A stretch of 64,000 nucleotides of DNA from Haloprofundus halophilus (GCF_003439925.1 NZ_QQRR01000001.1:806001-870000), one strand, 5' to 3'. Counted from the stretch's first letter, positions 26,038 to 34,710 are shown. Numbers and translations: made by a program. The notes: generated from the letters alone by a model not told the origin.

Positions 26038-26287
26038 GTGCGGCCGTTTCGGAGGCCATCGCAAAGTCGCTTCCCACTCTCGTCGGCGCGTGCGAGACCA
26101 CGATGAGACGCGAGTGAGATAAGACGGTTTACAGTTCGAGCGGGGTCGATTGCAAACCCGTCACAGAGTCACATCGAAAGTAGGGCTTTTGGAGGGCTCA
26201 GGAGCGAAAAAACGCCCGAATGCGAGAGGGAGACACCCCGCTCCTTTCAGAAGGCTTTTGATTCGTCCGAGGGAACCACCGGTTAGC

Positions 26288-28045
26288 ATGCCTGCGGACT
26301 TCAACTGGGCCATCGGCGGAGAGGCTGGCGATGGCATCGACTCCACGGGGAAGATTTTCGCCCAGGCGCTCTCACGGGCTGGCCGGCACGTGTTCACCTC
26401 GAAGGACTTCGCTTCGCGTATCCGCGGCGGATACACGGCGTACAAGGTCCGGACTTCGGTCGACCAAGTGCAGAGTGTCGTGGACCGACTCGACGTACTC
26501 ATCGCGCTCACACCGCGAACCATCGAAGAGAACCTCGACGAACTGCACGAGGGGAGCGTCATCGTCTACGACGGCGAGCGCACCACGATGCAGGGCGTCG
26601 AGATTCCGGAGGGAATGGTCGGGCTGGACGTTCCCCTCCAGAGCATCGCCGAGGAGAAAGGCGGCGCAATCATGCGCAACGTCGTCGCGCTCGGCGCGGC
26701 GTGCGCCGTCGCCGACTTCCCCATCGAACATCTCGACAGTTCGCTGGAGAAGCGTTTCGGCGGTAAGGGACAGGCCATCGTCGACAACAACCGCGAGGCC
26801 GCCCGCGCCGGACGCGACTACGTCCACGAGAACTTCGACCACGAGTTCGACTACGACCTTGAGACCACCGACAACGACTACGTTCTCCTCAACGGCGACG
26901 AGGCCATCGGTATGGGTGCCATCGCCGCCGGTTGCCGCTTCTACGCCGGCTACCCCATCACGCCCGCGACCGACGTGATGGAGTATCTGACGGGTCGCAT
27001 CGAGCAGTACGGCGGTCACGTCGTCCAAGCGGAGGACGAACTCGCCGCTATCAACCTCGCGCTCGGCGGCGCACGCGCCGGCGCCCGCGCGATGACCGCG
27101 ACGTCCGGTCCGGGTATCGACCTGATGACCGAGACGTTCGGCCTCATCGCGACGAGCGAGACGCCGCTGGTCATCGTCGACGTGATGCGCTCGGGTCCCT
27201 CGACGGGGATGCCAACCAAACAGGAGCAGGGCGACCTGAACCAGATGGTGTACGGCGGTCACGGCGAGATTCCGCGCTTCACGCTCGCGCCGACCACCGT
27301 CGCCGAGTGTTTCCACAAGACCGTCGAGGCGTTCAACCTCGCCGAGAAGTACCAAACTCCGGTGTACCTCGCCGCCGACCTCGCGATGGCGGTCACCGAG
27401 CAGACGTTTGCGCCCGAGGAGTTCGACATGGACGCCGTCGAGATCGACCGCGGCAAGGTCGTCGACGACGACACCATCGGCGAGTGGCAGAACGAGAAAG
27501 GGCAGTTCAGACCCCACGCGCTCACCGAGGACGGCGTCAGTCCGCGCTCGTTCCCCGGGACGACCGGCGGCGCGCACATGTCGACGGGCCTCGAACACGA
27601 CGAACTCGGTCGCCGGACCGAGGACACCGACATGCGCGTCGAGCAGGTCGACAAGCGCAACCGGAAGGTCGAGACGGCACAGGAACGCGAACCGTGGGAG
27701 TACCGCGAGTTCGGCGATACAGATTCTGGAAACCTCGTCATCTCGTGGGGTTCCAACGAGGGCGCGATGGTCGAGGCCATCGAGTTCCTCGAAGAGGACG
27801 GCGTCGACGTCCGCTTCATCTCGGTGCCGTACATCTTCCCGCGTCCGGACCTCTCGGAGGTCATAAAGGACGCCGACGACGTCATCGTCGTCGAGTGTAA
27901 CAACACCGGGCAGTTCGCGGACATCCTCGAACACGACGCGCTTACCCGCGTCAAGCGCGTGAACAAGTACAACGGCGTCCGCTTCAAAGCCGACGAACTG
28001 GCCGAAGACATCAAAGAGACGCTCTCACAGGAGATTACCGCATGA
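26288..28045 (+). CDS. korA: 2-oxoacid:ferredoxin oxidoreductase, alpha (fused gamma-alpha) subunit, 585 aa
   Basis: Residues 1-190 are the gamma domain (WAIGGEAGDGIDSTGKIFAQ, ASRIRGGYTAYKVRTS) and residues about 200 on the alpha domain, with FYAGYPITPATDVMEYL, the YPITP motif, and QAEDELAAINLALGGARAGA. The complex with KorB oxidatively decarboxylates a 2-oxoacid (2-oxoglutarate or pyruvate) to the acyl-CoA and reduces ferredoxin. Haloarchaea have two such enzymes and I cannot tell the substrate with certainty; the symbol is by similarity to the 2-oxoglutarate type. CTTTTGATTC 25-34 nt upstream is a likely TATA element. The stop overlaps korB by 4 nt. Confidence 0.93.
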   Translation: MPADFNWAIGGEAGDGIDSTGKIFAQALSRAGRHVFTSKDFASRIRGGYTAYKVRTSVDQVQSVVDRLDVLIALTPRTIEENLDELHEGSVIVYDGERTTMQGVEIPEGMVGLDVPLQSIAEEKGGAIMRNVVALGAACAVADFPIEHLDSSLEKRFGGKGQAIVDNNREAARAGRDYVHENFDHEFDYDLETTDNDYVLLNGDEAIGMGAIAAGCRFYAGYPITPATDVMEYLTGRIEQYGGHVVQAEDELAAINLALGGARAGARAMTATSGPGIDLMTETFGLIATSETPLVIVDVMRSGPSTGMPTKQEQGDLNQMVYGGHGEIPRFTLAPTTVAECFHKTVEAFNLAEKYQTPVYLAADLAMAVTEQTFAPEEFDMDAVEIDRGKVVDDDTIGEWQNEKGQFRPHALTEDGVSPRSFPGTTGGAHMSTGLEHDELGRRTEDTDMRVEQVDKRNRKVETAQEREPWEYREFGDTDSGNLVISWGSNEGAMVEAIEFLEEDGVDVRFISVPYIFPRPDLSEVIKDADDVIVVECNNTGQFADILEHDALTRVKRVNKYNGVRFKADELAEDIKETLSQEITA

Positions 28046-28908
28046 GCTCAGACGTTCGATTCACCGACTTCAAGTCCGACAAACAGCCGACGTGGTGCCC
28101 CGGGTGCGGCGACTTTGGCACGATGAACGGCATGATGAAGGCGCTGGCGAACACGGGTAACGACCCCGACAACACGTTCGTCGTCGCCGGCATCGGCTGT
28201 TCCGGTAAGATAGGCACCTACATGCACAGCTACGCGATGCACGGCGTCCACGGCCGCGCGCTCCCGGTCGGCGCGGGCGTGAAGATGGCCAACCCCGACC
28301 TCGAAGTGATGGTCGCGGGCGGTGACGGCGACGGCTACTCCATCGGCGCGGGCCATTTCGTCCACGCCGTCCGTCGGAACGTCGACATGACGTACGTCGT
28401 CATGGACAACCGCATCTACGGCCTCACCAAAGGGCAGGCCTCGCCGACCTCGCGCGAAGACTTCGAGACGTCCACGACGCCGGAAGGCCCGAAACAGCCG
28501 CCGGTCAACCCGATGGCGCTGGCGCTGGCGGCGGGCGCGACGTTCATCGCGCAGTCCTTCTCCTCGGACGCGATGCGACACGCCGAAATCGTCCAGGAGG
28601 CCATCGAGCACGACGGCTTCGGCTTCGTCAACGTGTTCAGCCCGTGCGTGACGTTCAACGACGTCGACACGTACGACTACTTCCGCGACAACCTCGTGGA
28701 CCTCGGCGACGAGGACGACCACGACCGCCACGACTACGACGCGGCCAAGGACAGGATTCTCGACGCCTCCAAGGAGTACCAGGGCGTCATCTACCAGAAC
28801 GAGAACTCGGTGCCGTACGAGGAGCAGCACGGCCTCACCGAGAACATGGCCGACATCCCGGACGGCGCGCCCGACGACGCGATGGACCTGGTGCGAGAGT
28901 TCTACTAA
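28042..28908 (+). CDS. korB: 2-oxoacid:ferredoxin oxidoreductase, beta subunit, 288 aa
   Basis: This is the thiamine-diphosphate and [4Fe-4S] subunit. Cluster cysteines appear in TWCPGCGDFG, VAGIGCSGKIG and VNVFSPCVTFN. The TPP motif is VAGGDGDGYSIGAGHFVHAV followed by the MDNRIYGLTKGQ segment. The length is normal for the haloarchaeal two-subunit enzyme, which lacks a separate ferredoxin-like delta subunit. Its start ATG overlaps the korA stop (ATGA), so translation is coupled. A T5 tract and a strong hairpin follow 6-40 nt after the stop. Confidence 0.95.
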   Translation: MSSDVRFTDFKSDKQPTWCPGCGDFGTMNGMMKALANTGNDPDNTFVVAGIGCSGKIGTYMHSYAMHGVHGRALPVGAGVKMANPDLEVMVAGGDGDGYSIGAGHFVHAVRRNVDMTYVVMDNRIYGLTKGQASPTSREDFETSTTPEGPKQPPVNPMALALAAGATFIAQSFSSDAMRHAEIVQEAIEHDGFGFVNVFSPCVTFNDVDTYDYFRDNLVDLGDEDDHDRHDYDAAKDRILDASKEYQGVIYQNENSVPYEEQHGLTENMADIPDGAPDDAMDLVREFY

Positions 28909-28910
28909 CC

Positions 28911-29011
28911 CACCTTTTTCCGCCTCGGGGTCGCGCTTTGCGCGACCACTCGGCGCAAAAATCTGGACCAAAAAGGGCCGCTCACTCGGCCTTCGGCCTC
29001 GTTCGCGGTAC
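28911..29011 (+). repeat. Structured 3' element, copy A (downstream of korB)
   Basis: In order: ACCTTTTT (28912-28919), a hairpin GGTCGCGC-TTT-GCGCGACC (28929-28947), GCAAAAATCTGG, AAAAAGG, GGCCGCTCACTCGGCC and TCGTTCGCGGTAC. Copy B at 31808-31898 has the same order with different stem bases. The T5 run is probably the transcription terminator of korAB. The rest may be a dispersed 3' repeat. Confidence 0.65.
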
Positions 29012-29258
29012 AACTGCTTGTCCGTCAACCCCACCGTACAGCGATCGTTACTGCTTCAGTAGCCGCTACTACTTCAGCGACCGCGCCGCGACGAGGGTTT
29101 ATCAGCGAAGGCGGGACCAGACCCCCCGTGCGTTGACGAGTCGTCGCGGGGTCGGTCGAGGCGGGTGTACGGCGCGCCGCTCCGCGAGTGGGAGAATCGC
29201 TGTGCCGTCTGTTCGCTACAAATCTTCGACACAGCCGTGCGTCCACGCGTCGAAGTCG
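29012..29258. other. Intergenic, no gene seen
   Basis: There is no convincing coding frame. A short imperfect local repetition (TTACTGCTTCAGTAGCC then CTACTACTTCAGCGACC, about 29046-29083) is present. The neighbouring minus-strand gene ends at 29259. Confidence 0.4.
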
Positions 29259-29612
29259 CTACTTCGTCCGCCAAATCCGTCGTCCCGTCCGGAACAGCAG
29301 CAGAGCACCAGCTAACGACATGGCGGCCGCAGGGAGGTACACCCACTGAACACCACAGCCGAACCCACCGTAACCGAGCGGGTCGTCGAAGGCCCCTGTC
29401 AGAAGTAGCCCGAAGAGGAACGCTGCGAGCCCCAGTAGCGACGTGACAATGGACAGTACGAGCGAAAGGGACGATTGCCCCAGCCACGGACCGCCTCGGT
29501 TTGCGAGTCCCCAGACGAGAGCGAAACCGAGCAAGAGAACGCCGAACAGCGTCTGCGGGATGCCGCTGCCCGGCGTACAGAGTACAGTCTCGGAGATGAA
29601 AACGGAGACCAT
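29259..29612 (-). CDS. Small membrane protein, 117 aa, function unknown
   Basis: Three or four membrane helices: GIPQTLFGVLLLGFALVWGL, SLSLVLSIVTSLLGLAAFLF and VYLPAAAMSLAGALLLFRTG, then a basic C-terminus (RRIWRTK) predicted to lie inside the cell. The hydrophobic pattern on this strand is coherent, but codon bias is weak. It lies 43 nt downstream of the lipoprotein gene on the same strand, so the two may be co-transcribed. The start at 29612 could instead be an internal codon. I do not recognise the family. Confidence 0.6.
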   Translation of the reverse strand: MVSVFISETVLCTPGSGIPQTLFGVLLLGFALVWGLANRGGPWLGQSSLSLVLSIVTSLLGLAAFLFGLLLTGAFDDPLGYGGFGCGVQWVYLPAAAMSLAGALLLFRTGRRIWRTK

Positions 29613-29655
29613 GAGTCCCGCACACTGCGGGAACGTGTAGTCCTTCCGTCGTGTC

Positions 29656-30306
29656 TTAGCCTTCGTGTTCGATGCGCTCGAACAGCGACAGCACCGTCTC
29701 CCGTTCGTCGAGGTCGGCGGGGTGCATCGCCAGCGCGACTACGACGTCGTCGCCGTGGCTGACGGTTGCGACGTGGAACCGAATCGACACCGACTCGTTT
29801 ACCTGCGCAGTCGACTCCTCGACCGAAACGTTCTCGGCACTCACGTTACCCTCGTAGGTGACGACGGTCGCCCGTTCGCCGAGAACCGTCCGTTCGGTCT
29901 CGCCGACGCGGCGGAGGTCGCCGACCGAGTCGCCGGTGACTTCGTTCGAGAGGCCGAGCAGTCGTTCGACGAGTTCGTCGTTCGGCTCTCCGGCAAGCGG
30001 GTTGACGGAGACGCCGGCGACGTCGGGGTTCGGCGTCGAGAGCAAGACGACGGACGCGCCACCGTCGGAGCGTGCGTACGACGAGAGCCAGCCGACGAGC
30101 GTGACGTTCGTTCCGCCCCCGGCGACGTCGACTCGGCGGTCGACGACGACAGACCGACTCTCGCCGGGTTCGTAACTCGCGTCCGCCAGCGTCGAGTTCG
30201 GTATCGACGCCGGGTTCGACTCCAGCGTCAACGCGCTCCCGCCGACGCAACCCGAGAGCGCCACGAGGAGCGCGACCGCCGGCACGAGAAACGATGCGCG
30301 TTTCAT
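29656..30306 (-). CDS. Lipoprotein of the DUF6517 type, 216 aa
   Basis: MKRASFLVPAVALLVALSGC is a Sec-like lipoprotein signal with lipobox LSGC (Cys20) and no twin arginine. The mature part has regular beta strands and acidic surface segments, including DRRVDVAGGGTNVTLVGWLS and NPLAGEPNDELVERLLGLSN, as in the haloarchaeal secreted family I recall as DUF6517. It should sit on the outer face of the membrane. Function unknown. The start at 30306 is chosen because it begins the signal peptide; 16 upstream residues are R/G-rich. Confidence 0.85.
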   Translation of the reverse strand: MKRASFLVPAVALLVALSGCVGGSALTLESNPASIPNSTLADASYEPGESRSVVVDRRVDVAGGGTNVTLVGWLSSYARSDGGASVVLLSTPNPDVAGVSVNPLAGEPNDELVERLLGLSNEVTGDSVGDLRRVGETERTVLGERATVVTYEGNVSAENVSVEESTAQVNESVSIRFHVATVSHGDDVVVALAMHPADLDERETVLSLFERIEHEG

Positions 30307-30432
30307 ACTCCCCGGAGAGCGTGTGCGACCAAATCTCTTACCCCGCTCGAACACCCTCGGTCGTCCCAGACCCGTTACCGTGCGTGAACGGATGCACGCG
30401 TTTTTTATGAACTGGCAGGGAACTACCTACTT

Positions 30433-31803
30433 ATGCCAGCGGATACGTACGACATCGTCGTAGTGGGGGGAGGCACCGCCGGAGCCTTCGCCGCCGCGAC
30501 GACGGCCTCTGCGGGACTCGACACAGTCATCATCGAGCGGAAATCACCGGAGGAGGCGGGTCACATCGCCTGCGGCGACGCCATCAAGGGGAAGAGCTCG
30601 TTTCCCGACGTCATCGACCTCGACTACCTGAAAGAGGAGTCGTTTACCAACCGGAACATCCGGCGCGCGGTGTTCGAGAGTCCGGCGGGCGAGACGCTCG
30701 ATATCCCGCTATCGGAACCGGGCGCGGTGCTCGACCGCAAACGCTACGGCGAGATAATCCTCGAAGAGGCCGAGCGAACCGGCGCAGAGATCCATTACGA
30801 CACGGTCGTCCAGGACGTGACGCAGGCCGACGACGGGACCGTCACCGGTGTTCGCGCCAAGCGAAGAGGCGAGGCTATCGACTACGAAGCCGAGGTGACC
30901 ATCGACGCGGCGGGGGCGCTCTCGCTGCTGCAGGACAAAACCGACTTCTCGGGAACGACGTTCGACACGAACGTCAACTACTCGCAGTTCTGCTCGGCGT
31001 ACCGCGAGGTCGTCGACGTGAGAGAGCCCGTCGAGTGGGACGACGCCATCGTCTTCAAACCGACCGAGGAACTGGGATATCTCTGGTACTTCCCGCGCAC
31101 GTCGACCGAGATCAACGTCGGGCTCGGGTTCCAGATGAACAAAGAACCGATGAAACTCGTCGAGGCGCTCAAGAAGGACCTCCGCGGCCGCGCCGAGTTC
31201 GCGGGCGCGACGGTCAAGGACAAACTCGGTGCGGCGCTGCCGACCCGCCGACCGTACGACTCGGCGGTCGCCGACGGCTTCGTCGCCGTCGGCGACGCCG
31301 CGGGTCACGTCAACCCGACCACCGGCGGCGGTATCCCCGGCGCGGCAAAGTCCGCCCATCGCGCGGCCAACCGCGCCATCGCAGCTATCGGCGACGGCGA
31401 CGTGAGCGAGGAGGCGCTGTGGATGTACAACCACGACGTGATGACTGATTTCGGCAAGCGCTTCGCGGCTATCGACCTCTACAACATCTGGGGTAGCGTC
31501 CACGACGTGGACGAACTCGTCGGCATCGTCACCTCCGTCCCCGGTCAGCAACTGGCCGACGCCGTCGGCCGCGGGGGCACCGACTCGATGCATCTCGGCC
31601 TGAAACTGAAGACGCTCGTGCGGACGTTCGGACACTGGGACACGCTGTTCGAGTTGGCTCGCGTCCGTAGCAAAGCGAACGAGTTGAAGGCGCACTACGA
31701 CCGGTATCCGGCGCGTCCCGGCGGTTTCGAGACCTGGCGCGAGGTGCGCGACGACATCATGGACGACGTGTACGCTATCACCGGCGCGGACCCGAAGTAC
31801 TGA
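30433..31803 (+). CDS. Geranylgeranyl reductase family FAD protein, 456 aa
   Basis: This flavoprotein saturates isoprenoid chains of archaeal membrane lipids or related prenyl compounds. The N-terminus TYDIVVVGGGTAGAFAAATT is an FAD-binding GxGxxG loop, and VADGFVAVGDAAGHVNPTTG followed by GGIPGAA is the second FAD motif of the family. The IACGDAIKGKSSF region near residue 46 is the GGR-type C-x-D segment. The substrate (digeranylgeranylglycerophospholipid or a quinone side chain) cannot be read from sequence. A TTTTTTATGA element about 24-33 nt upstream serves as TATA box. It is divergent from the DUF6517 gene and followed by a structured 3' element. Confidence 0.93.
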   Translation: MPADTYDIVVVGGGTAGAFAAATTASAGLDTVIIERKSPEEAGHIACGDAIKGKSSFPDVIDLDYLKEESFTNRNIRRAVFESPAGETLDIPLSEPGAVLDRKRYGEIILEEAERTGAEIHYDTVVQDVTQADDGTVTGVRAKRRGEAIDYEAEVTIDAAGALSLLQDKTDFSGTTFDTNVNYSQFCSAYREVVDVREPVEWDDAIVFKPTEELGYLWYFPRTSTEINVGLGFQMNKEPMKLVEALKKDLRGRAEFAGATVKDKLGAALPTRRPYDSAVADGFVAVGDAAGHVNPTTGGGIPGAAKSAHRAANRAIAAIGDGDVSEEALWMYNHDVMTDFGKRFAAIDLYNIWGSVHDVDELVGIVTSVPGQQLADAVGRGGTDSMHLGLKLKTLVRTFGHWDTLFELARVRSKANELKAHYDRYPARPGGFETWREVRDDIMDDVYAITGADPKY

Positions 31804-31807
31804 AACC

Positions 31808-31898
31808 GACCTTTTTACTGCGGGGGGTGCGCGAAGCGCACCCCCACTTGCAAAAACGTCGATGAAAAAGGCCGCTCGCTCGGCCTCGCTCGCGGTAC
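31808..31898 (+). repeat. Structured 3' element, copy B (downstream of the geranylgeranyl reductase)
   Basis: It has the same order as copy A at 28911-29011: ACCTTTTT (31809-31816), a 10 bp hairpin GGGGGTGCGC-GAA-GCGCACCCCC (31823-31845), GCAAAAACGTCG, AAAAAGG, GGCCGCTCGCTCGGCC and TCGCTCGCGGTAC. The stem sequence differs from copy A but pairing is kept, pointing to a conserved RNA or DNA structure. The T5 run 8 nt after the stop is a likely terminator. Confidence 0.68.
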
Positions 31899-31935
31899 GA
31901 GAACTCGATTCTCCGCACCGCACAGCATTCACTGC

Positions 31936-32502
31936 TCACTCTTTGTTCTCGGCCAGCCACCTGTACGCCGGGTCGTCCGCAGCGAGTCGCCGCCGAATCG
32001 CGTCCGTGTCGCCCGGTGTGATTCCGTCGAAGAACTCGCGGTCCTCCTCGTGGAGGCGACGAATCTCCGACTCGGTGAAATCGTCGTACTCCGGTTCGGG
32101 GTCGACGGCCCGACTGGTATCTATCTCGTAGGCGTCGCCGAAACACCGCTCGAAGATGTACCTCGCTCGCCGGAGGTGCATCCGCGAACTGACGACGGAC
32201 ACCGTCTCCGTATCGGGCGCGTGCTCGTCGACCAACAGTCGAGCGAAGTAGCCGTTCCCGCGGGTGTCGTAGGCGTGGTCTTCGAGTAGAACGCGCTCGG
32301 GGGCAACCCCTCGCGAGACGGCGTAGTCGGCCATGACCTCACACTCCGCGCGCGGCACATCCGGGTTCGTCGCCGCACCGGTGACGAGCAGATACCGCCC
32401 GTCAGTCGCTTGCAATGCGTCGATGCCCGCGTCGACCCGTTTCCGGAGGTGTGGATGAATAGCGTTCGATCGAAGCCGGTCGCCGAGGACGACGATGACC
32501 AT
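31936..32502 (-). CDS. DUF218 (YdcF-like) protein, 188 aa
   Basis: The family pattern is complete: VIVVLGDRLRSNAIHPHLRK, RYLLVTGAATN, AECEVMADYAVSRGVAPERV, LLEDHAYDTRGNGYFA and VVSSRMHLRRARYIFER. YdcF/SanA-like proteins bind nucleotide-like cofactors and act in envelope or vancomycin-type sensitivity in bacteria; the archaeal role is unknown. It has no signal peptide. The ATG at 32502 gives a Rossmann-like first strand at once; the frame is open further upstream but adds unrelated residues. It is convergent with the geranylgeranyl reductase. Confidence 0.87.
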   Translation of the reverse strand: MVIVVLGDRLRSNAIHPHLRKRVDAGIDALQATDGRYLLVTGAATNPDVPRAECEVMADYAVSRGVAPERVLLEDHAYDTRGNGYFARLLVDEHAPDTETVSVVSSRMHLRRARYIFERCFGDAYEIDTSRAVDPEPEYDDFTESEIRRLHEEDREFFDGITPGDTDAIRRRLAADDPAYRWLAENKE

Positions 32503-32567
32503 GACACCCGTTTCTGCGCAGAAGACAAATACAACTGTGTCGGCTCCGCCGCCCGGCCCCGCTCCCC

Positions 32568-32617
32568 GGCCGGAAAGGGACCGCTCTCTGGCCGGTAAGG
32601 GATCGCTCTCTGGCCGG
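32568..32617. repeat. 22 bp tandem repeat, 2.3 copies
   Basis: Units 32568-32589 and 32590-32611 differ at two positions (GGCCGGAAAGGGACCG against GGCCGGTAAGGGATCG, each followed by CTCTCT), and a third GGCCGG follows at 32612-32617. It lies in the promoter region between two divergent genes. Confidence 0.9.
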
Positions 32618-32701
32618 TGACCCTGAACGCACCGCGAAACAGTCGGCAGCATGTACGACGGCCGCAACCGCTTTTGGCGTCTAGACCTTTCGTTTCGATA
32701 C

Positions 32702-33535
32702 ATGTCTAACGGACAGGAACTCACGAGCGAGGACGTGCCACTCGCGAACGGAATGCCGATGCTCGGTCTCGGCACCTGGGAGAACACAGACCCCGACGAC
32801 TGTCGAAACGCCGTCCAGACGGCGCTGGAGATGGGCTATCGCCACATCGACACCGCTCAGGCGTACGGCAACGAGTCCGAGGTCGGCGACGGAATCGCCG
32901 CCGCCGACGTTCCGCGAGAGGATATCTTCCTCGCGACGAAGGTGTGGATAGACAACCTCGCCTACGACGACGTCGTCGAGACGACGAAACAGAGCCTCGA
33001 CGACCTCAGCGTCGACTACGTCGACCTGCTGTACATCCACTGGCCCGCCCGCGAGTACGACCCCGAGGAGACGTTCGAGGCGTTCAACGAACTGTACGAC
33101 GAAGGCCTCGTAAAGCGTATCGGCGTGAGCAACTTCGAACCGGAACACGTCGACGAGGCCATCGAGCACTCCGACGCGCCCATCTTCGCCAACCAGGTCG
33201 AACTCCACCCGCTGCTCCCGCAGGAGGAGCTCCGCGAGCACTGCGCCGAGCGCGATATCGAACTCGTCGCGTACTCGCCGCTGGCGCGCGGGGCGATCGC
33301 CGACGACGAAACTATCTCCGCCATCGCCGACAAACACGACGCGAGTCCGTTCCAGGTGAGCCTCGCCTGGATTCGAGAGAAGGGCGTCACCGCCATCCCG
33401 AAGGCGACGAGCGAGGAACACATCCGCGACAACTGGGAGTCGTTGGCGGTCGACCTCGACGACGAGGATATCGACGATATCGACGCCATCGACCGCACCG
33501 ACCGGCGCGTCGACCCGAGCTTCGCCCCCTGGTAG
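32702..33535 (+). CDS. Aldo/keto reductase (AKR5-like), 277 aa
   Basis: This is an NAD(P)H-dependent carbonyl reductase in a TIM barrel. The catalytic tetrad is visible: Asp and Tyr in YRHIDTAQAYGNESEVG, Lys in IFLATKVW and His in VDLLYIHWPARE. The cofactor end is KGVTAIPKATSEEHIRDNWE, in place of the common P-K-S/T motif. The length is normal for the 2,5-diketogluconate reductase/AKR5 group. The ATG at 32702 gives MSNGQELTSEDVPLANGM, a standard start. Substrate unknown; probably detoxification of aldehydes or ketones, possibly including methylglyoxal-type compounds, which is inference. Confidence 0.93.
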   Translation: MSNGQELTSEDVPLANGMPMLGLGTWENTDPDDCRNAVQTALEMGYRHIDTAQAYGNESEVGDGIAAADVPREDIFLATKVWIDNLAYDDVVETTKQSLDDLSVDYVDLLYIHWPAREYDPEETFEAFNELYDEGLVKRIGVSNFEPEHVDEAIEHSDAPIFANQVELHPLLPQEELREHCAERDIELVAYSPLARGAIADDETISAIADKHDASPFQVSLAWIREKGVTAIPKATSEEHIRDNWESLAVDLDDEDIDDIDAIDRTDRRVDPSFAPW

Positions 33536-33566
33536 CGAGCCGAAATCGGTATCCGACGGCGAGGCG

Positions 33567-33574
33567 TTCTTTTT
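33567..33574 (+). terminator. T-rich tract after the aldo/keto reductase gene
   Basis: TTCTTTTT lies 32 nt after the stop and is the first T-rich run downstream, a plausible archaeal intrinsic terminator. Confidence 0.4.
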
Positions 33575-33593
33575 CGACGACCGTGCTCCGCGA

Positions 33594-33638
33594 GCGACGT
33601 CACCGGCGGGTCGTCGTCGGCGCGACGTCACCGGCGGG
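33594..33638. repeat. 17 bp direct repeat, 28 bp period
   Basis: GCGACGTCACCGGCGGG occurs at 33594-33610 and 33622-33638, separated by 11 nt, between the aldo/keto reductase terminator and the next promoter. Each copy contains the palindrome GACGTC. Confidence 0.85.
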
Positions 33639-33703
33639 GCGGTCGTTTCACCGCGAGTGTCGACCCACAAAATTCACATCACCCGGTACGACACTCTCTT
33701 GCG

Positions 33704-34444
33704 ATGAAGGCAACCTCGCAACCGGGATTGGTCGGCGCGATACGCATCGACCTCGCCCGGTTACACGAGACGTGGATGGAGCTCGTCTTTCCGCGGCAGT
33801 TGAACGTCGGCAACTCGGTCATCGGCAAGTGGAAACCGCAGACCGGCCCCCAACGTGCGACGTACTCGGCGTGGGGTGCCCTCGGCGTCCCCCTCGTGGC
33901 ACTGACGTATCCGTTGCTGTTGCTCGGCTTCGCGACGCGCTTCTACGCGAAGCGACTCGACAGCGCGGGAACGCGACTCGGTCTCGTCGGCGTCGTGCTT
34001 CTCTCGGTGGTCGGCTGGGGTGCGCTGTCGGCGTTCGCTCGCTATCAGTTCTCGGCGGACGGTTTCTTCGCCGTCGTCGCCGCGAGTCTCGTCGCGACGG
34101 TTTCGGCGGCCCTGGCCGTCGTCTTCTCGCGCGTCGGCGGGCGCGGAACGAGCGTTCTCCTCGCGTACCCCGCCGGGATGACGGCGTTGTTTCTGCCGCC
34201 GGTCGTCGCCGCCCTGTACTCGCCGACGCTCTCGGCGGTCGTCTTCCCGAACAGCCAGTCGGTCGCCGTCTGGCTTCTGGACAACGTGCTCGCGGTCGGC
34301 GGTCTCGACGAGTTCCTCCGCGAGCAGTTCACGCTCGAAGGGTTCGCGTACGTGCTGATGTGGTTCGGCGTCGCGGTGCCGCTCGGGTGGTTGCTCGGCA
34401 TCGTCGTCGTCCTCGCGGATATCGTTCGACCCCGCCGACGCTGA
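33704..34444 (+). CDS. Multi-pass membrane protein, 246 aa, function unknown
   Basis: The N-terminal 60 residues are soluble and amphipathic (RIDLARLHETWMELVFPRQL, GKWKPQTGPQ). Five or six membrane helices follow, including LGVPLVALTYPLLLLGFATR, LVGVVLLSVVGWGALSAFAR, AYPAGMTALFLPPVVAALYS and YVLMWFGVAVPLGWLLGIVV. The C-terminus is basic (RPRRR). The domain order resembles haloarchaeal YIP1-like membrane proteins, but no specific motif can be named. CAAAATTC at about 33668-33676 is a weak TATA candidate. It is followed by the 61 aa membrane protein gene on the same strand. Confidence 0.8.
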   Translation: MKATSQPGLVGAIRIDLARLHETWMELVFPRQLNVGNSVIGKWKPQTGPQRATYSAWGALGVPLVALTYPLLLLGFATRFYAKRLDSAGTRLGLVGVVLLSVVGWGALSAFARYQFSADGFFAVVAASLVATVSAALAVVFSRVGGRGTSVLLAYPAGMTALFLPPVVAALYSPTLSAVVFPNSQSVAVWLLDNVLAVGGLDEFLREQFTLEGFAYVLMWFGVAVPLGWLLGIVVVLADIVRPRRR

Positions 34445-34506
34445 CCGCTCGGCGTCGGACGCTCTCCCGGAGAAACCCTTAATCGCGCCCCGTCCAACGT
34501 TCTCCC

Positions 34507-34692
34507 ATGCAGTTCGACCTCACAACGACAGTCGCGTTGTTCGTCGTCCCGCTGCTCGTGATTATCGGCGGAACCGTGACGAGCCCGATGCCGGCGACCA
34601 TCAGCGTCGGCGTCAGCGTCGGAATCGCACTGTTCGGCGTGCTGGCGCTCGTCGTCGGCATCAAGCACGGCGAGTACCGCTCGACGCGTTGA
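34507..34692 (+). CDS. Small two-helix membrane protein, 61 aa
   Basis: Two membrane helices (TTVALFVVPLLVIIGGTVTS and TISVGVSVGIALFGVLALVV) are followed by a short basic end (KHGEYRSTR). CTTAATCG about 27 nt upstream is a TATA element for a leaderless ATG. Haloarchaea have many such small hydrophobic proteins, and I recall a family of this form as DUF7333, unconfirmed. It is convergent with the DUF373 gene, 18 nt apart. Confidence 0.75.
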   Translation: MQFDLTTTVALFVVPLLVIIGGTVTSPMPATISVGVSVGIALFGVLALVVGIKHGEYRSTR

Positions 34693-34710
34693 GCCCGTTT
34701 TCTCTCCGCG

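Noticed and set aside
24134-26101. Minus-strand ORF of about 650 codons spanning the KaiC-like and flavin reductase-like genes
   Set aside because: It is an alternative frame of both genes on the same strand, full of R and G, with no motif. The other frame has complete domains.
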